From positions 372,001 to 436,000 of the forward strand of contig NZ_CP023406.1 in NCBI RefSeq assembly GCF_002327105.1: a DNA stretch of 64,000 bases. The letters run 5' to 3'. Numbering within the stretch: the first letter of the stretch is position 1; every line of letters begins with the position of its first letter. Origin of the DNA: Luteimonas chenhongjianii (GTDB lineage: Bacteria > Pseudomonadota > Gammaproteobacteria > Xanthomonadales > Xanthomonadaceae). Made by a program: the position numbers and the translations under genes. A model generated the notes under the pieces. The model ran no database searches. It saw only the letters and a program-made list of their open reading frames with translations, and had not been told where the DNA came from. Positions 55,927-63,761 of this stretch are shown piece by piece.

Positions 55927-57816
55927 TCAGGCTGCGCGCGTACGCCGGGCACGCTCGAGATGCACGAGCAGCAGCGAGATCGCAGCCGGGGTCATGCCCG
56001 GAATCCGCTGCGCCTGGCCGACGGTCAAGGGCCGTACCTGGGCAAGCTTCTGGGTGATCTCGGCCGACAGGCCGCGCACCTGCGCGTAGTCGAAGCCGTC
56101 GGGAATGGCCGTCGTTTCCTGGCGCTGCTGACGTTCGATCTCGACGCGCTGACGCTCGAGATAGCCGGCGTACTTCGCCTCGATCTCGACCTGTTCGGCG
56201 ACATCCGCCTCGGCCACGCCGGGGCCCAGCGCCTGCACCCGCATCAGGTCCGCATAGCCGAGCTCGGGGCGACGCAGCAGGTCGATGCCATTGCTTTCGC
56301 GGCGCAGCTCGATACCGAGCGTGGCGACCGCATCGCGGCCGATCGCGTTCTGTGGCGAGGCCCAGATCCCGCGCAGTCGCGCGGTCTCGCGTTCGATGGC
56401 CTCTCGCCGCCGCTCGAAGCGCTGCATGCGCGCATCGTCGACGAGCCCGAGGCTGCGGCCGACGTCGGTCAGTCGCAGGTCCGCGTTGTCCTCGCGCAGC
56501 TGCAGCCGGTATTCGGCGCGGCTGGTGAACATGCGATAGGGCTCTTTCGTGCCGTGGGTGATCAGGTCGTCGACCAGCACGCCGATATAGGCCTGGTCGC
56601 GGCGTGGACTCCAGGCATCGAGACCCCGCACCTGGCGCGCGGCGTTGACGCCGGCGAGCAGCCCCTGCGCGGCGGCTTCCTCGTAGCCGGTGGTGCCGTT
56701 GATCTGCCCCGCGAAGTACAGGCCCGCCACCGCGCGTGTCTCGAGCGTGGCCTTGAGGCCGCGCGGATCGAAGAAGTCGTATTCGATCGCGTAGCCGGCG
56801 CGGGTGATGTGCGCCTGCTCGAAGCCGACGATGCTGCGCACGAACTCGAGCTGCACGTCGAACGGCAGCGACGTCGAGATGCCGTTGGGATAGATCTCGG
56901 CGACGTCCAGCCCCTCGGGCTCGACGAAGATCTGGTGGCTGGACTTCTCGGCGAAGCGCACCACCTTGTCCTCGATCGAGGGGCAGTAACGCGGCCCGAT
57001 GCCTTCGATCTGGCCCGAGTACATCGGCGAGCGATGCAGGGCGCCGCGGATGATGTCGTGGGTGCGCTCGGTGGTCTGGGTGATCCAGCACGGCACCTGG
57101 CGCGGATGGTCGTCGCGGCTGCCCATGAACGAGAACACCGGGCGCGGATCGTCGCCGGGCTGTTCGACCATCGCGGCGTAATCGAGCGTGCGGCCATCGA
57201 TGCGCGGCGGCGTGCCGGTCTTGAGCCGGTCGACCACGAAGGGCCGCTCGCGCAGGCGCGCGGCCAGCGTCGTCGCCGGTGGATCTCCGGCGCGGCCGCC
57301 GGCGTACTGTGTTTCGCCGACGTGGATGCGTCCGGCCAGGAAGGTGCCCGCGGTCAGCACCACGGCCCGGGCGTCGAAGCGCAGCCCGGTCTGGGTGATC
57401 GCGCCGCGGACCACGTCGCCGTCGATGACCAGATCGTCGACGGCGGACTGGAAGATCGTCAGGCCGGGCTGGGCTTCGACCGCACGGCGCACGAAGGCGC
57501 GATAGAGGTTGCGGTCGGCCTGGCAGCGGGTCGCGCGCACCGCCGGACCCTTCGATGCGTTCAGACGCCGCCACTGGATCCCGGCGGCATCCGCCGCGCG
57601 CGCCATCACTCCGCCGAGGGCGTCGATCTCGCGCACCAGGTGGCCCTTGCCGATACCACCGATCGCAGGGTTGCAGCTCATCACGCCGATCGTCTCGACG
57701 TTGTGGGTCAGCAGCAGGGTGCGGGCGCCGGCGCGCGCAGACGCGAGCGCGGCCTCGGTGCCCGCATGGCCGCCGCCGACGACGATGACGTCGTAGCTGT
57801 GGAAGTCGTTGCGCAT
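55927..57816 (-). CDS. mnmG: tRNA uridine-5-carboxymethylaminomethyl modification enzyme MnmG (GidA)
   Basis: MnmG works with MnmE to make cmnm5U at the wobble position of several tRNAs, using FAD. The 629-residue length is typical. The FAD-binding [21 protein letters not shown] is at residues ~10-30. [22 protein letters not shown], the Cys block YCPSIEDKV and [22 protein letters not shown] follow. The ATG at 57816 gives the standard start. A GATAAT hexamer ends 6 nt upstream, so the mRNA may be leaderless. Confidence 0.97.
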   Translation of the reverse strand: MRNDFHSYDVIVVGGGHAGTEAALASARAGARTLLLTHNVETIGVMSCNPAIGGIGKGHLVREIDALGGVMARAADAAGIQWRRLNASKGPAVRATRCQADRNLYRAFVRRAVEAQPGLTIFQSAVDDLVIDGDVVRGAITQTGLRFDARAVVLTAGTFLAGRIHVGETQYAGGRAGDPPATTLAARLRERPFVVDRLKTGTPPRIDGRTLDYAAMVEQPGDDPRPVFSFMGSRDDHPRQVPCWITQTTERTHDIIRGALHRSPMYSGQIEGIGPRYCPSIEDKVVRFAEKSSHQIFVEPEGLDVAEIYPNGISTSLPFDVQLEFVRSIVGFEQAHITRAGYAIEYDFFDPRGLKATLETRAVAGLYFAGQINGTTGYEEAAAQGLLAGVNAARQVRGLDAWSPRRDQAYIGVLVDDLITHGTKEPYRMFTSRAEYRLQLREDNADLRLTDVGRSLGLVDDARMQRFERRREAIERETARLRGIWASPQNAIGRDAVATLGIELRRESNGIDLLRRPELGYADLMRVQALGPGVAEADVAEQVEIEAKYAGYLERQRVEIERQQRQETTAIPDGFDYAQVRGLSAEITQKLAQVRPLTVGQAQRIPGMTPAAISLLLVHLERARRTRAA

Positions 57817-57822
57817 GCGCGG

Positions 57823-57828
57823 ATTATC
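57823..57828 (-). promoter_or_regulatory. Candidate -10 element of mnmG (GATAAT) within a palindrome
   Basis: Read on the - strand, GATAAT (five of six consensus positions) is followed by 6 nt and the mnmG ATG. The hexamer sits inside the 15-nt palindrome CGCGGAT-T-ATCCGCG (57818-57832), which could be an operator or a chance feature. Confidence 0.5.
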
Positions 57829-57848
57829 CGCGAGATCGGGGCCGACCG

Positions 57849-57871
57849 GTGCCAACCGCCACAGTTGGCAC
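57849..57871. promoter_or_regulatory. Perfect 8-bp inverted repeat, possible operator
   Basis: GTGCCAAC (57849-57856) and GTTGGCAC (57864-57871) are exact reverse complements separated by 7 nt. The site lies between the mnmG start and the predicted small RNA, as expected for a dimeric repressor or activator site. Its right half is also the -24 box of the sigma-54-like promoter. Confidence 0.55.
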
Positions 57872-57880
57872 AGTTTCTGC
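57865..57880 (+). promoter_or_regulatory. Sigma-54-like promoter (TTGGCAC-N5-CTGC)
   Basis: The site reads TTGGCACAGTTTCTGC. The GG at 57867-57868 and GC at 57879-57880 are 12 nt apart, as required for -24/-12 promoters. The match to TGGCAC-R-N4-TTGC has one mismatch. Transcription would start near 57892 on the + strand. No protein ORF lies downstream before the terminator at 57975. Confidence 0.45.
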
Positions 57881-57891
57881 GTGGATGTCGG

Positions 57892-58013
57892 GGCACCCGC
57901 TGCGGCCAGCGTCGATCAAGGGGGACGCGGCCGGAATTGGAACAGGGCCGGCCAGGTACGCAGCGGGGAAGCACGGGGCCGGATGTCGGGGGACATCCGG
58001 CCCCATTTTTTTT
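57892..58013 (+). ncRNA. Candidate small RNA, about 120 nt, with three-way junction and terminator
   Basis: The 5' end is inferred from the sigma-54-like promoter, the 3' end from the terminator. Helix P1 pairs 57896-57904 with 57959-57967 (9 bp). It encloses P2 (57909-57913 with 57924-57928) and P3 (57929-57934 with 57948-57953), forming a three-way junction. The terminator hairpin follows. Pairings were found by eye. High GC makes chance helices common, so P2 and P3 are less secure than P1 and the terminator. I recognise no known RNA family. Confidence 0.55.
57975..58013 (+). terminator. Strong Rho-independent terminator with no upstream ORF
   Basis: A perfect 13-bp stem pairs GGGGCCGGATGTC (57975-57987) with GACATCCGGCCCC (57992-58004) across a GGGG loop, followed by A and eight T (58006-58013). 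The T-run fixes the orientation to the + strand. The nearest + strand gene upstream ends at 54290, so it most likely ends a non-coding transcript. Confidence 0.9.
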
Positions 58014-58048
58014 CGCGCGCATCGGCGCGGGGAAGCCCTGGATCAAGA

Positions 58049-58106
58049 GTCGACGCCCGGCGGAGACGGAACAGGGGGGATCCGGTATCCCCCGCCGGGC
58101 GTCGAC
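58049..58106. terminator. Long hairpin, possible terminator of the lipoprotein gene
   Basis: A 15-bp perfect inverted repeat GTCGACGCCCGGCGG (58049-58063) / CCGCCGGGCGTCGAC (58092-58106) encloses an alternative inner hairpin (58075-58081 with 58087-58093). It lies 84 bp past the stop of the - strand lipoprotein gene and is followed on that strand by TCTTGATCC, a weak T-run. It could also belong to the RNA region before it. Confidence 0.5.
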
Positions 58107-58189
58107 AGTCAGTGTGACCTTTTCGTCGGAAACCGACGCTGCCGGTCACGCATGCGCAGCTTGTCCCGTGATCCGCAGACGCGCAAGCG

Positions 58190-59011
58190 TCAAAGCGGCT
58201 CGACTTCCCGGTGTGTGACGCTCGTCCTTCTTTCGCCGCGCGGACCCTGGCGAGGCGCCTGCAGCACCACGGGCGCGCGGTTCTGCGGCGCCGCCTGTGG
58301 GGGACGCTGAAGCACCGGCGGGGCCGCGGCCTGGCCGGACCCGATCTGCTGGGCCGGCCGTGGCGGACGGAACCCTCGGCGGGGGCCGGTGCGATGTTCG
58401 CCGTCGCCACGGGAAGGACGGTCACCCCGTCCGTCCGGGCGACCGGGGCCAAGGCCGTCGCCACGCGATGGCGGGCGACCCTCGTTGTTTCCACCACCGG
58501 GACGCCCGTCCCCCCACCAGCCGGGCCGATCCGGGCGGCCGTCGCCGTCCCCCGGGCGACCGGGACGTCCGCTGTTCCAGCCGGGCCGGTCGGGACGCCC
58601 ACTGCCCTCGCCCGGACGCCCGGGCCGGTCGGGCCGCTCGCTGCCCGGACCGCCGGGACGGCCGTGACCGGTGCCCGGGCGGTCCGGGCGCTCGGGCCGC
58701 GCGTGCTCGTAGGGTGGACGGCCATTGTGCGGCGGGCGGTATCCGGGGCGTCCGGGGTAGACGGGCTGCACGATGATCGGCGGCGGGCGGTAGTAGCCAC
58801 CGCCGTAGTAGCCGTAGGGATAGCGGTTCCACGCGTCGTAGCGACCAGGGACGCCATAGCCGGCGCCACCGTACACGCCGTAGCCACGTCCGTAGCCGAG
58901 GGTGCCGTAGGGCGCCCCGTAGTAGTAGTCGCCGCTGCCCCCGCGGTAACCATAGGTCGTACAACCGGCGAGCGTCATGCACGCGACGAGCAGAAAGGCC
59001 TTGCGGATCAT
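58190..59011 (-). CDS. Lipoprotein with Tyr/Gly-rich and RPDRPG-repeat regions
   Basis: The 273-residue protein has a clear lipobox LAGC near residue 17. The mature part starts Tyr/Gly-rich (to ~70), then has a Pro-rich stretch. Residues ~105-185 are built from degenerate repeats such as RPDRPG, RPGRPG and GRPGDGDGRP, very rich in Arg, Pro, Gly and Asp. The end is Gln/Pro/Arg-rich. It looks disordered and strongly basic. GAGGTGA 6 nt before the ATG at 59011 supports the start. I recognise no family; a surface or periplasmic linker role is only a guess. Confidence 0.8.
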   Translation of the reverse strand: MIRKAFLLVACMTLAGCTTYGYRGGSGDYYYGAPYGTLGYGRGYGVYGGAGYGVPGRYDAWNRYPYGYYGGGYYRPPPIIVQPVYPGRPGYRPPHNGRPPYEHARPERPDRPGTGHGRPGGPGSERPDRPGRPGEGSGRPDRPGWNSGRPGRPGDGDGRPDRPGWWGDGRPGGGNNEGRPPSRGDGLGPGRPDGRGDRPSRGDGEHRTGPRRGFRPPRPAQQIGSGQAAAPPVLQRPPQAAPQNRAPVVLQAPRQGPRGERRTSVTHREVEPL

Positions 59012-59142
59012 GGCGGTCACCTCGGTGGATCAGGCGGCCAGAATCCGCCGGCCGCATTGAATCCGCCCTTAAGCGGAGCTGCCGCGCAGCGGGCGCGCCG
59101 GGCGCCGGTGATTCCCGGCGGTTGCTCCGTTACGCTTGCCCG

Positions 59143-60120
59143 ATGACGGACCCGATACCACCGCCGACCGCGGATGACGTGCTTGCCGCGGCCGCCCGCA
59201 TTGCCGGCCATGCCCACGTGACCCCGGTACTGCGCGCCCGCACGCTTGACGCTGCGGCGGGCTGTTCGCTGCACTTCAAGGCCGAACATCTCCAGCGCGC
59301 GGGCGCCTTCAAGTTCCGCGGCGCCTGCAATGCGGTGGGGTCGCTCGATGCCGAGGCCGCGCGGCGCGGCGTAGTCACGCATTCATCGGGCAACCACGGC
59401 GCCGCCCTGGCGCTGGCGGCCGCGTCCCGCGGCATCGGGTGCCACGTAGTGGCGCCCGAGGGCGCGGTCGCGACAAAACTGGCCGCAATCGCGTCCTATG
59501 GCGCAGTGCTGCATCGCTGCGAGCCCACGCTGGCCGCGCGCGAGGCGCTGTGCGAACGGCTGCGCGTGCAGACCGGCGCGACCCTGGTCCATCCCTATAT
59601 CGACCGCAACGTGATCGCTGGCCAAGGCACGGCCGCACTGGAACTGCTGCAGACCGCGGGTCCGCTCGATGTCCTGGTGGTCCCGGTGGGCGGCGGCGGC
59701 CTCGCCGCGGGCACCGCGCTGGCGATCGCGCACGCCGCGCCCGCGACGCGCCTGGTGCTGGCCGAACCGCGCGGCGCCGACGACACGCTGCGCTCGCTGC
59801 AGGCCGGCCGCCGTGTCGAAGACCTCGTCCCCGATACCGTCTGCGACGGATTGCGCGGCCTGCTCGGCCTGCCGAACTTCGGGATCCTCCACCGGCATCG
59901 CAGCGGCGGGGCGCCGGTCGAGGTGATCGCGGTGGACGACGCGGACACGATCGCGGCGATGCGCCGGATCGCCGTACACACCAAGCAGCTCGTCGAACCC
60001 TCCTCGGCGATCGCGCTGGCGGCGGTGCTGGCCAACCGTTCGCGGTTCTCGGGCCTGCGGGTGGGCATCGTGCTCAGCGGCGGCAACGTCGATCCGGAGC
60101 GACTGCCATGGCAGTCATGA
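59143..60120 (+). CDS. PLP-dependent threonine/serine dehydratase
   Basis: The 325-residue protein has the fold type II pattern: catalytic Lys57 in AFKFRGACNA, the SSGNHG substrate loop at ~82-87 and the phosphate-binding GGGG in VPVGGGGLAAG. A Ser in LSGGNVD near the end probably binds the pyridine nitrogen. It lacks the regulatory ACT domain, like catabolic TdcB-type or serine racemase-like enzymes. The true substrate (Thr or Ser) is open. A TACGCT hexamer ends 6 nt before the ATG. Two genes follow closely on the same strand. Confidence 0.92.
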   Translation: MTDPIPPPTADDVLAAAARIAGHAHVTPVLRARTLDAAAGCSLHFKAEHLQRAGAFKFRGACNAVGSLDAEAARRGVVTHSSGNHGAALALAAASRGIGCHVVAPEGAVATKLAAIASYGAVLHRCEPTLAAREALCERLRVQTGATLVHPYIDRNVIAGQGTAALELLQTAGPLDVLVVPVGGGGLAAGTALAIAHAAPATRLVLAEPRGADDTLRSLQAGRRVEDLVPDTVCDGLRGLLGLPNFGILHRHRSGGAPVEVIAVDDADTIAAMRRIAVHTKQLVEPSSAIALAAVLANRSRFSGLRVGIVLSGGNVDPERLPWQS

Positions 60121-60136
60121 GCGGCCCGGAGGCGCG

Positions 60137-60766
60137 ATGACACGCAGGAGACGCAGTCCGCTCGGCCGGCTGCTGCGCTGGTGCTTCTGGCTGACGCTGT
60201 TGCTGGCGGCCTGGCTGCTGGGCGTGGCTGCGTGGATCGTCCATGTGGGCAATCGCGACGATGCCGCGCCGGCCGACGCCATCGTGGTCCTCGGCGCCGC
60301 TGCCTACGACGCCCAGCCGTCGCCGGTGTTCGAGGCCCGCATCGACCATGGGCTGGACCTCTATCGCGCGGGGCATGCCAAGGTGCTGATCTTCACCGGC
60401 GGCTATGGCGGCGCGCGGGCGCGGTTCTCCGAATCCCAGGTCGCCCGCCGCTACGCGCTGCGACAGGACATCCCGGCATCGGCGATCCTGATCGAATCGC
60501 GGTCGCGCACGACGGTGGAGAATCTCGTCGAGACCCGGCGCCTGTTGCAGGACCACGGCCTGCAGCGGGTGATCGTGGTCAGCGATCCGCTGCACATGGC
60601 GCGCGCCTTGCGGGCCAGCCGGCGGCTTGGCATCGACGCCATCGGTTCGCCCACGCCATCGACACGTTTCCGCACCTTCCGTACCCAGCGCGAGTTCCTG
60701 CTGCGCGAGGTGTATTTCTTCCATCGCGACCTGTTCGAAGTGCTCAGGGACGGAATCGGGTCATGA
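60137..60766 (+). CDS. YdcF/SanA-family (DUF218) membrane protein
   Basis: The 209-residue protein has one N-terminal membrane helix (LTLLLAAWLLGVAAWIVHVG, residues ~20-40). The DUF218 domain follows, with AIVVLGAAAYDAQPSPVFEARIDHGLDLYRAG, VLIFTGGYGG and ILIESRSRTTVENL. VIVVSDPLHMARAL supplies another conserved block. Family members such as SanA and ElyC affect envelope integrity. GGAGG 4 nt before the ATG supports the start. The stop overlaps the next start as ATGA. Confidence 0.92.
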   Translation: MTRRRRSPLGRLLRWCFWLTLLLAAWLLGVAAWIVHVGNRDDAAPADAIVVLGAAAYDAQPSPVFEARIDHGLDLYRAGHAKVLIFTGGYGGARARFSESQVARRYALRQDIPASAILIESRSRTTVENLVETRRLLQDHGLQRVIVVSDPLHMARALRASRRLGIDAIGSPTPSTRFRTFRTQREFLLREVYFFHRDLFEVLRDGIGS

Positions 60767-61179
60767 CCGCCCATCCGCAGCCCGCGGCCCGGTTGCTGGT
60801 CGAGGCGTATTACGCCGCATTCAATGCCGGCGATCGCGAGGCCATGCTCGCGCTGCTGGGCGACGACGTGGTGCACGACCTCAACCAGGGACCGCGCCAG
60901 ACCGGTCGCGCCGCGTTCGCCGCCTTCATGCAGCGCATGGACGCCTGCTATCGCGAGCGGCTGGACGAGGTGGTGGTCCTGGCCTTCGCCGACGGCCGCC
61001 GCGCTGCGGCCGAATACGTGGTGCACGGCCAGTACCTCGCCGACGATGCCGGGCTGCCGCCCGCAAGGGGCCAGACCTACAGGCTGCCCGGCGGCGCGTT
61101 CTTCGGGATCGAGGACGGCCGGATCACCCGCGTCACCAACTACTACAACCTGGAAGACTGGATCGCGCAGGTGCGCTGA
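60763..61179 (+). CDS. SnoaL/ketosteroid-isomerase-like (NTF2 fold) protein
   Basis: The 138-residue protein reads as one NTF2-like domain: VEAYYAAFNAGDREAMLALLGDDVVHDLNQGPRQTGRAAF at the start and FFGIEDGRITRVTNYYNLEDWIAQV at the end. The family includes isomerases, dehydratases and non-enzymatic binders; the ligand is unknown. Its start overlaps the YdcF stop by 4 nt, so it belongs to the same transcript. Confidence 0.9.
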   Translation: MTAHPQPAARLLVEAYYAAFNAGDREAMLALLGDDVVHDLNQGPRQTGRAAFAAFMQRMDACYRERLDEVVVLAFADGRRAAAEYVVHGQYLADDAGLPPARGQTYRLPGGAFFGIEDGRITRVTNYYNLEDWIAQVR

Positions 61180-61300
61180 GCGCGCCCAGGCCGCCGGGAC
61201 GCCGCGGTGGTGGGCGCGCGATCGGCATGCGCGAACCCGACGCAGAGGGCGCATCAGCGGCGGCGATGGCCCTGCCCGATGCGCCAAGCGATGCGCCCTT

Positions 61301-61915
61301 TCAGCGCGCGGCCTGACCGTCGGCGACCAGGGTCAGACCTTCGCTGAGCAGCCAACGCGTCGCCATCACCCGCTGCGGCTGCGGTTGGTCCTTGAGCACA
61401 TCGACCATGTGCCGGAACGACCGGCACCGCGCCTGCCGGCTATCGGGATCGGTGCCGGTCGCGGTCATCCCGATCATGAAGCCGTCGTGGAGCAGGGTGG
61501 CCGTCACTGCGGCCGCGCGCAGGACCTGCTGGGCGGCAGCGGGATCGAATGCCTGCGGCTGTCCCTGCAGGCCACTCAGCGCGACATCGGTGAAGGCGTT
61601 GGCGAAGCGTTCGCGGCTGGCCGGTCCAAGCGTGTCGACGGTGCGCTGGAAGGCGGCAAGATCGCGGCGCGCGTCCGGTTCGAACAGGGCGCACAGGGCG
61701 GTCGCCTCGGCCGGTTGCCGGGAAGACTGCAGCACAGCCTGGAACAGGGCATCGATCGAGGGCGCCGACGCGCGTCGCAGCACGTCACTGCCGGTCGCGA
61801 GCACCGCCGCGGGATCGAGCCGTGACAGGTCGATCTCGTACTGCTGCTGCGCGCTGGCCATGCCGGGTGCGACGAGGGCGGCGCAGCACAGGGAAAGGGC
61901 GAGATATCGGCGCAT
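61301..61915 (-). CDS. Exported hypothetical protein, 204 aa
   Basis: The protein has a typical signal peptide (MRRYLALSLCCAALVAPGMASA, cut after ASA at ~22). The mature part is mostly helical, with two Cys at ~72 and ~170 that may pair. I recognise no family. Blocks such as LLHDGFMIGMTATG and RSFRHMVDVLKDQPQPQR look conserved in character. It is convergent to the SnoaL-like gene. Confidence 0.75.
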   Translation of the reverse strand: MRRYLALSLCCAALVAPGMASAQQQYEIDLSRLDPAAVLATGSDVLRRASAPSIDALFQAVLQSSRQPAEATALCALFEPDARRDLAAFQRTVDTLGPASRERFANAFTDVALSGLQGQPQAFDPAAAQQVLRAAAVTATLLHDGFMIGMTATGTDPDSRQARCRSFRHMVDVLKDQPQPQRVMATRWLLSEGLTLVADGQAAR

Positions 61916-62132
61916 CGCTGGGGCACTCCTGACCGGCACGGTGAGCGCGAGTCTAGGTGTGCGCGGCTGAACTCTGCCGGCGCGCCGCCTGCGGTCGTGC
62001 ACCTCGCCAACACGCGCATGCGCATGGTCGGCAGGTGGGCTGCGGTGTATCGCCCGGTCTGGAGGGCGCGGGGTCACAGTGCGCGGTCCACCGCTTCTGC
62101 GCGCATCGCCGACGCGCAGACCGGCCTTCAGG

Positions 62133-63314
62133 TCAGGCCCGCTGCCGCACCGGCATGGTGAAGGACAGGCGGCCGCCGGGGCTGTCGAGCTCGGCGGTCA
62201 GCTGGCCGCCGTGCGCACGGGCGATTTCCCCGGCAGTGAAGAAGTTCCAGGCGTCCTGCCGCCCGACGCCTGCAGGTCGGACCAGTGAACCGCTGACCGA
62301 ATCGAGCACGTGGACGGGCAGCGACAGTCCCGTCGCGCGCACATCCATCCGCAGGCGGTCGCCGGCGGTTCCGATGTCGACGCTGACCGTACTTTCCGCG
62401 TCGCTGTGGCGCAGCACATTGACCACGAGGTTGGCGAGCAGCTGGGCAAGCGGTCCGGGCGCACAGTCGACCGTGCCGTCGATGCGGCACTGGGTTGCGA
62501 TCGGACGTCCCGGATGCTGCGCGGCCAGCCGGTTCAGCATGCGCGTGAGCTCCGATGTCAGTGCCGCCGCCCCGACGGCGGTCAGCTCGGCGTCCGCGCT
62601 GATCTGGTCGTGGTTGAAACTGGCCAACTCCTCGATCACGTCCGCCATGCGCCACGCGCTGTGTTCGATGGAGCGCGCGAGCGCCTTCGCCTCCTCGCCG
62701 AGGCCACGCGAAGTGCGCAACGCGTGCGCGTCCATGACCACGGCCTGCAGCGGGTCGCGCAGCCCGTCGCTGACCTCGCCGATGAACTGTTCGCGCGCGC
62801 CCGCCACGTCGAGGGCGCTGCGCAGCGCCGACTGGCTGAGCCGCAACCGGTCCACCGATTCGAGTTCCGAGCCGATCAGCTGCGCGAACAGCTCGAGCAT
62901 GTCGACCATGCCGCGGGCCTCGACACTGGACGGCTCCGGATCGATCGCACACAGGGTGCCGAAGAACTCGCCATTGACGGCGTAGAGCGGCACCGAGATG
63001 TAGCTCTCCAGTCCGTAACGCAGCGGCGTGTGATGGTTCGCGTAGACGGGATGCGCACTGGCGTGTTCGAACACGACCGGGCGCCGGTGGTCGCGGATCT
63101 CGTTGCAGATCGTCGTCTCGAGCGGCAGCTCGCTGCCGGGCACCAGTCCGAACTCGATCCCGTCGCGCACCGCGCAGGTGATCCATTGCGTATCCGTCAC
63201 CCGCGCCACTGCCGCGAACCGCAGGCCGGTGAGCCGGGTGACCACTTCCAGCAGCTTGGGGACGAACGCGATCCGGCTGATGGCCGCGACATCGGGGTGA
63301 TCGGAGCCGTCCAT
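62133..63314 (-). CDS. GAF-domain sensor histidine kinase-like protein, degenerate catalytic motifs
   Basis: The 393-residue protein has an N-terminal GAF domain (~15-150, with ETTICNEIRDHRRPVVFEHA and SYISVPLYAVNGEFFGTLCAID). A two-helix DHp-like region (~165-240) and an HATPase-like region (~280-390) follow. The H-box reads VSDGLRDPLQA, with Asp183 where the phosphoacceptor His is expected. The N-box (LLANLVVNVLRHSD) is fairly kept, but the DxGxG G1 box is missing (RMDVRATGLSLP). It may bind signals without kinase activity. GGGAG 7 nt upstream supports the start at 63314. Confidence 0.88.
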   Translation of the reverse strand: MDGSDHPDVAAISRIAFVPKLLEVVTRLTGLRFAAVARVTDTQWITCAVRDGIEFGLVPGSELPLETTICNEIRDHRRPVVFEHASAHPVYANHHTPLRYGLESYISVPLYAVNGEFFGTLCAIDPEPSSVEARGMVDMLELFAQLIGSELESVDRLRLSQSALRSALDVAGAREQFIGEVSDGLRDPLQAVVMDAHALRTSRGLGEEAKALARSIEHSAWRMADVIEELASFNHDQISADAELTAVGAAALTSELTRMLNRLAAQHPGRPIATQCRIDGTVDCAPGPLAQLLANLVVNVLRHSDAESTVSVDIGTAGDRLRMDVRATGLSLPVHVLDSVSGSLVRPAGVGRQDAWNFFTAGEIARAHGGQLTAELDSPGGRLSFTMPVRQRA

Positions 63315-63550
63315 CCTTGTCTCCCGCCGCGCCCCGGAAGCGGGCCATGGCCATTGTCGGCCATCCGTTGGCCGGGGGCCAAGACAGCGGTCGTCGCGGC
63401 GGCCGCGATCATCGGCGCGCATCGACGGTACCGCGACGAAGCTGCGTGGCGTGCAGAACCGGCAGGGTGCCTGCACGGCATCGACACGGCGCGCGCCATG
63501 CTCGCACAGCGCGGCCGCACTGCGCGGACGCCCCACACGCGAGGCATGAC

Positions 63551-63739
63551 ATGCACACCAACAAGACCGGCAACGAAGGCGCGTTCGCGGATCAGACCGC
63601 GCAAGGTGAATCCGACCACAGCGAAGGCCGCCGCAATCCGGGTCAGGGCAGCGAGCCGCTCGGCGGGCAAGACGGCGACGGCGGCCACGACGCCGACGGC
63701 AGCCCCTCCCGCCAGGGGCCGCGCCCGGGCAAGGGCTGA
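63551..63739 (+). CDS. Small disordered Gly/Asp-rich protein, 62 aa
   Basis: The protein is very hydrophilic and rich in Gly, Asp, Gln and Ser (TGNEGAFADQTAQGESDHSE, later GGQDGDGGHDADGSPSRQG). It has almost no hydrophobic residues and so should be disordered. GAGG 7 nt before the ATG at 63551 supports translation. It resembles small hydrophilic stress-type proteins in composition only. Confidence 0.5.
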   Translation: MHTNKTGNEGAFADQTAQGESDHSEGRRNPGQGSEPLGGQDGDGGHDADGSPSRQGPRPGKG

Positions 63740-63761
63740 CGCAGGCTGCGGCGTCGCCGGC

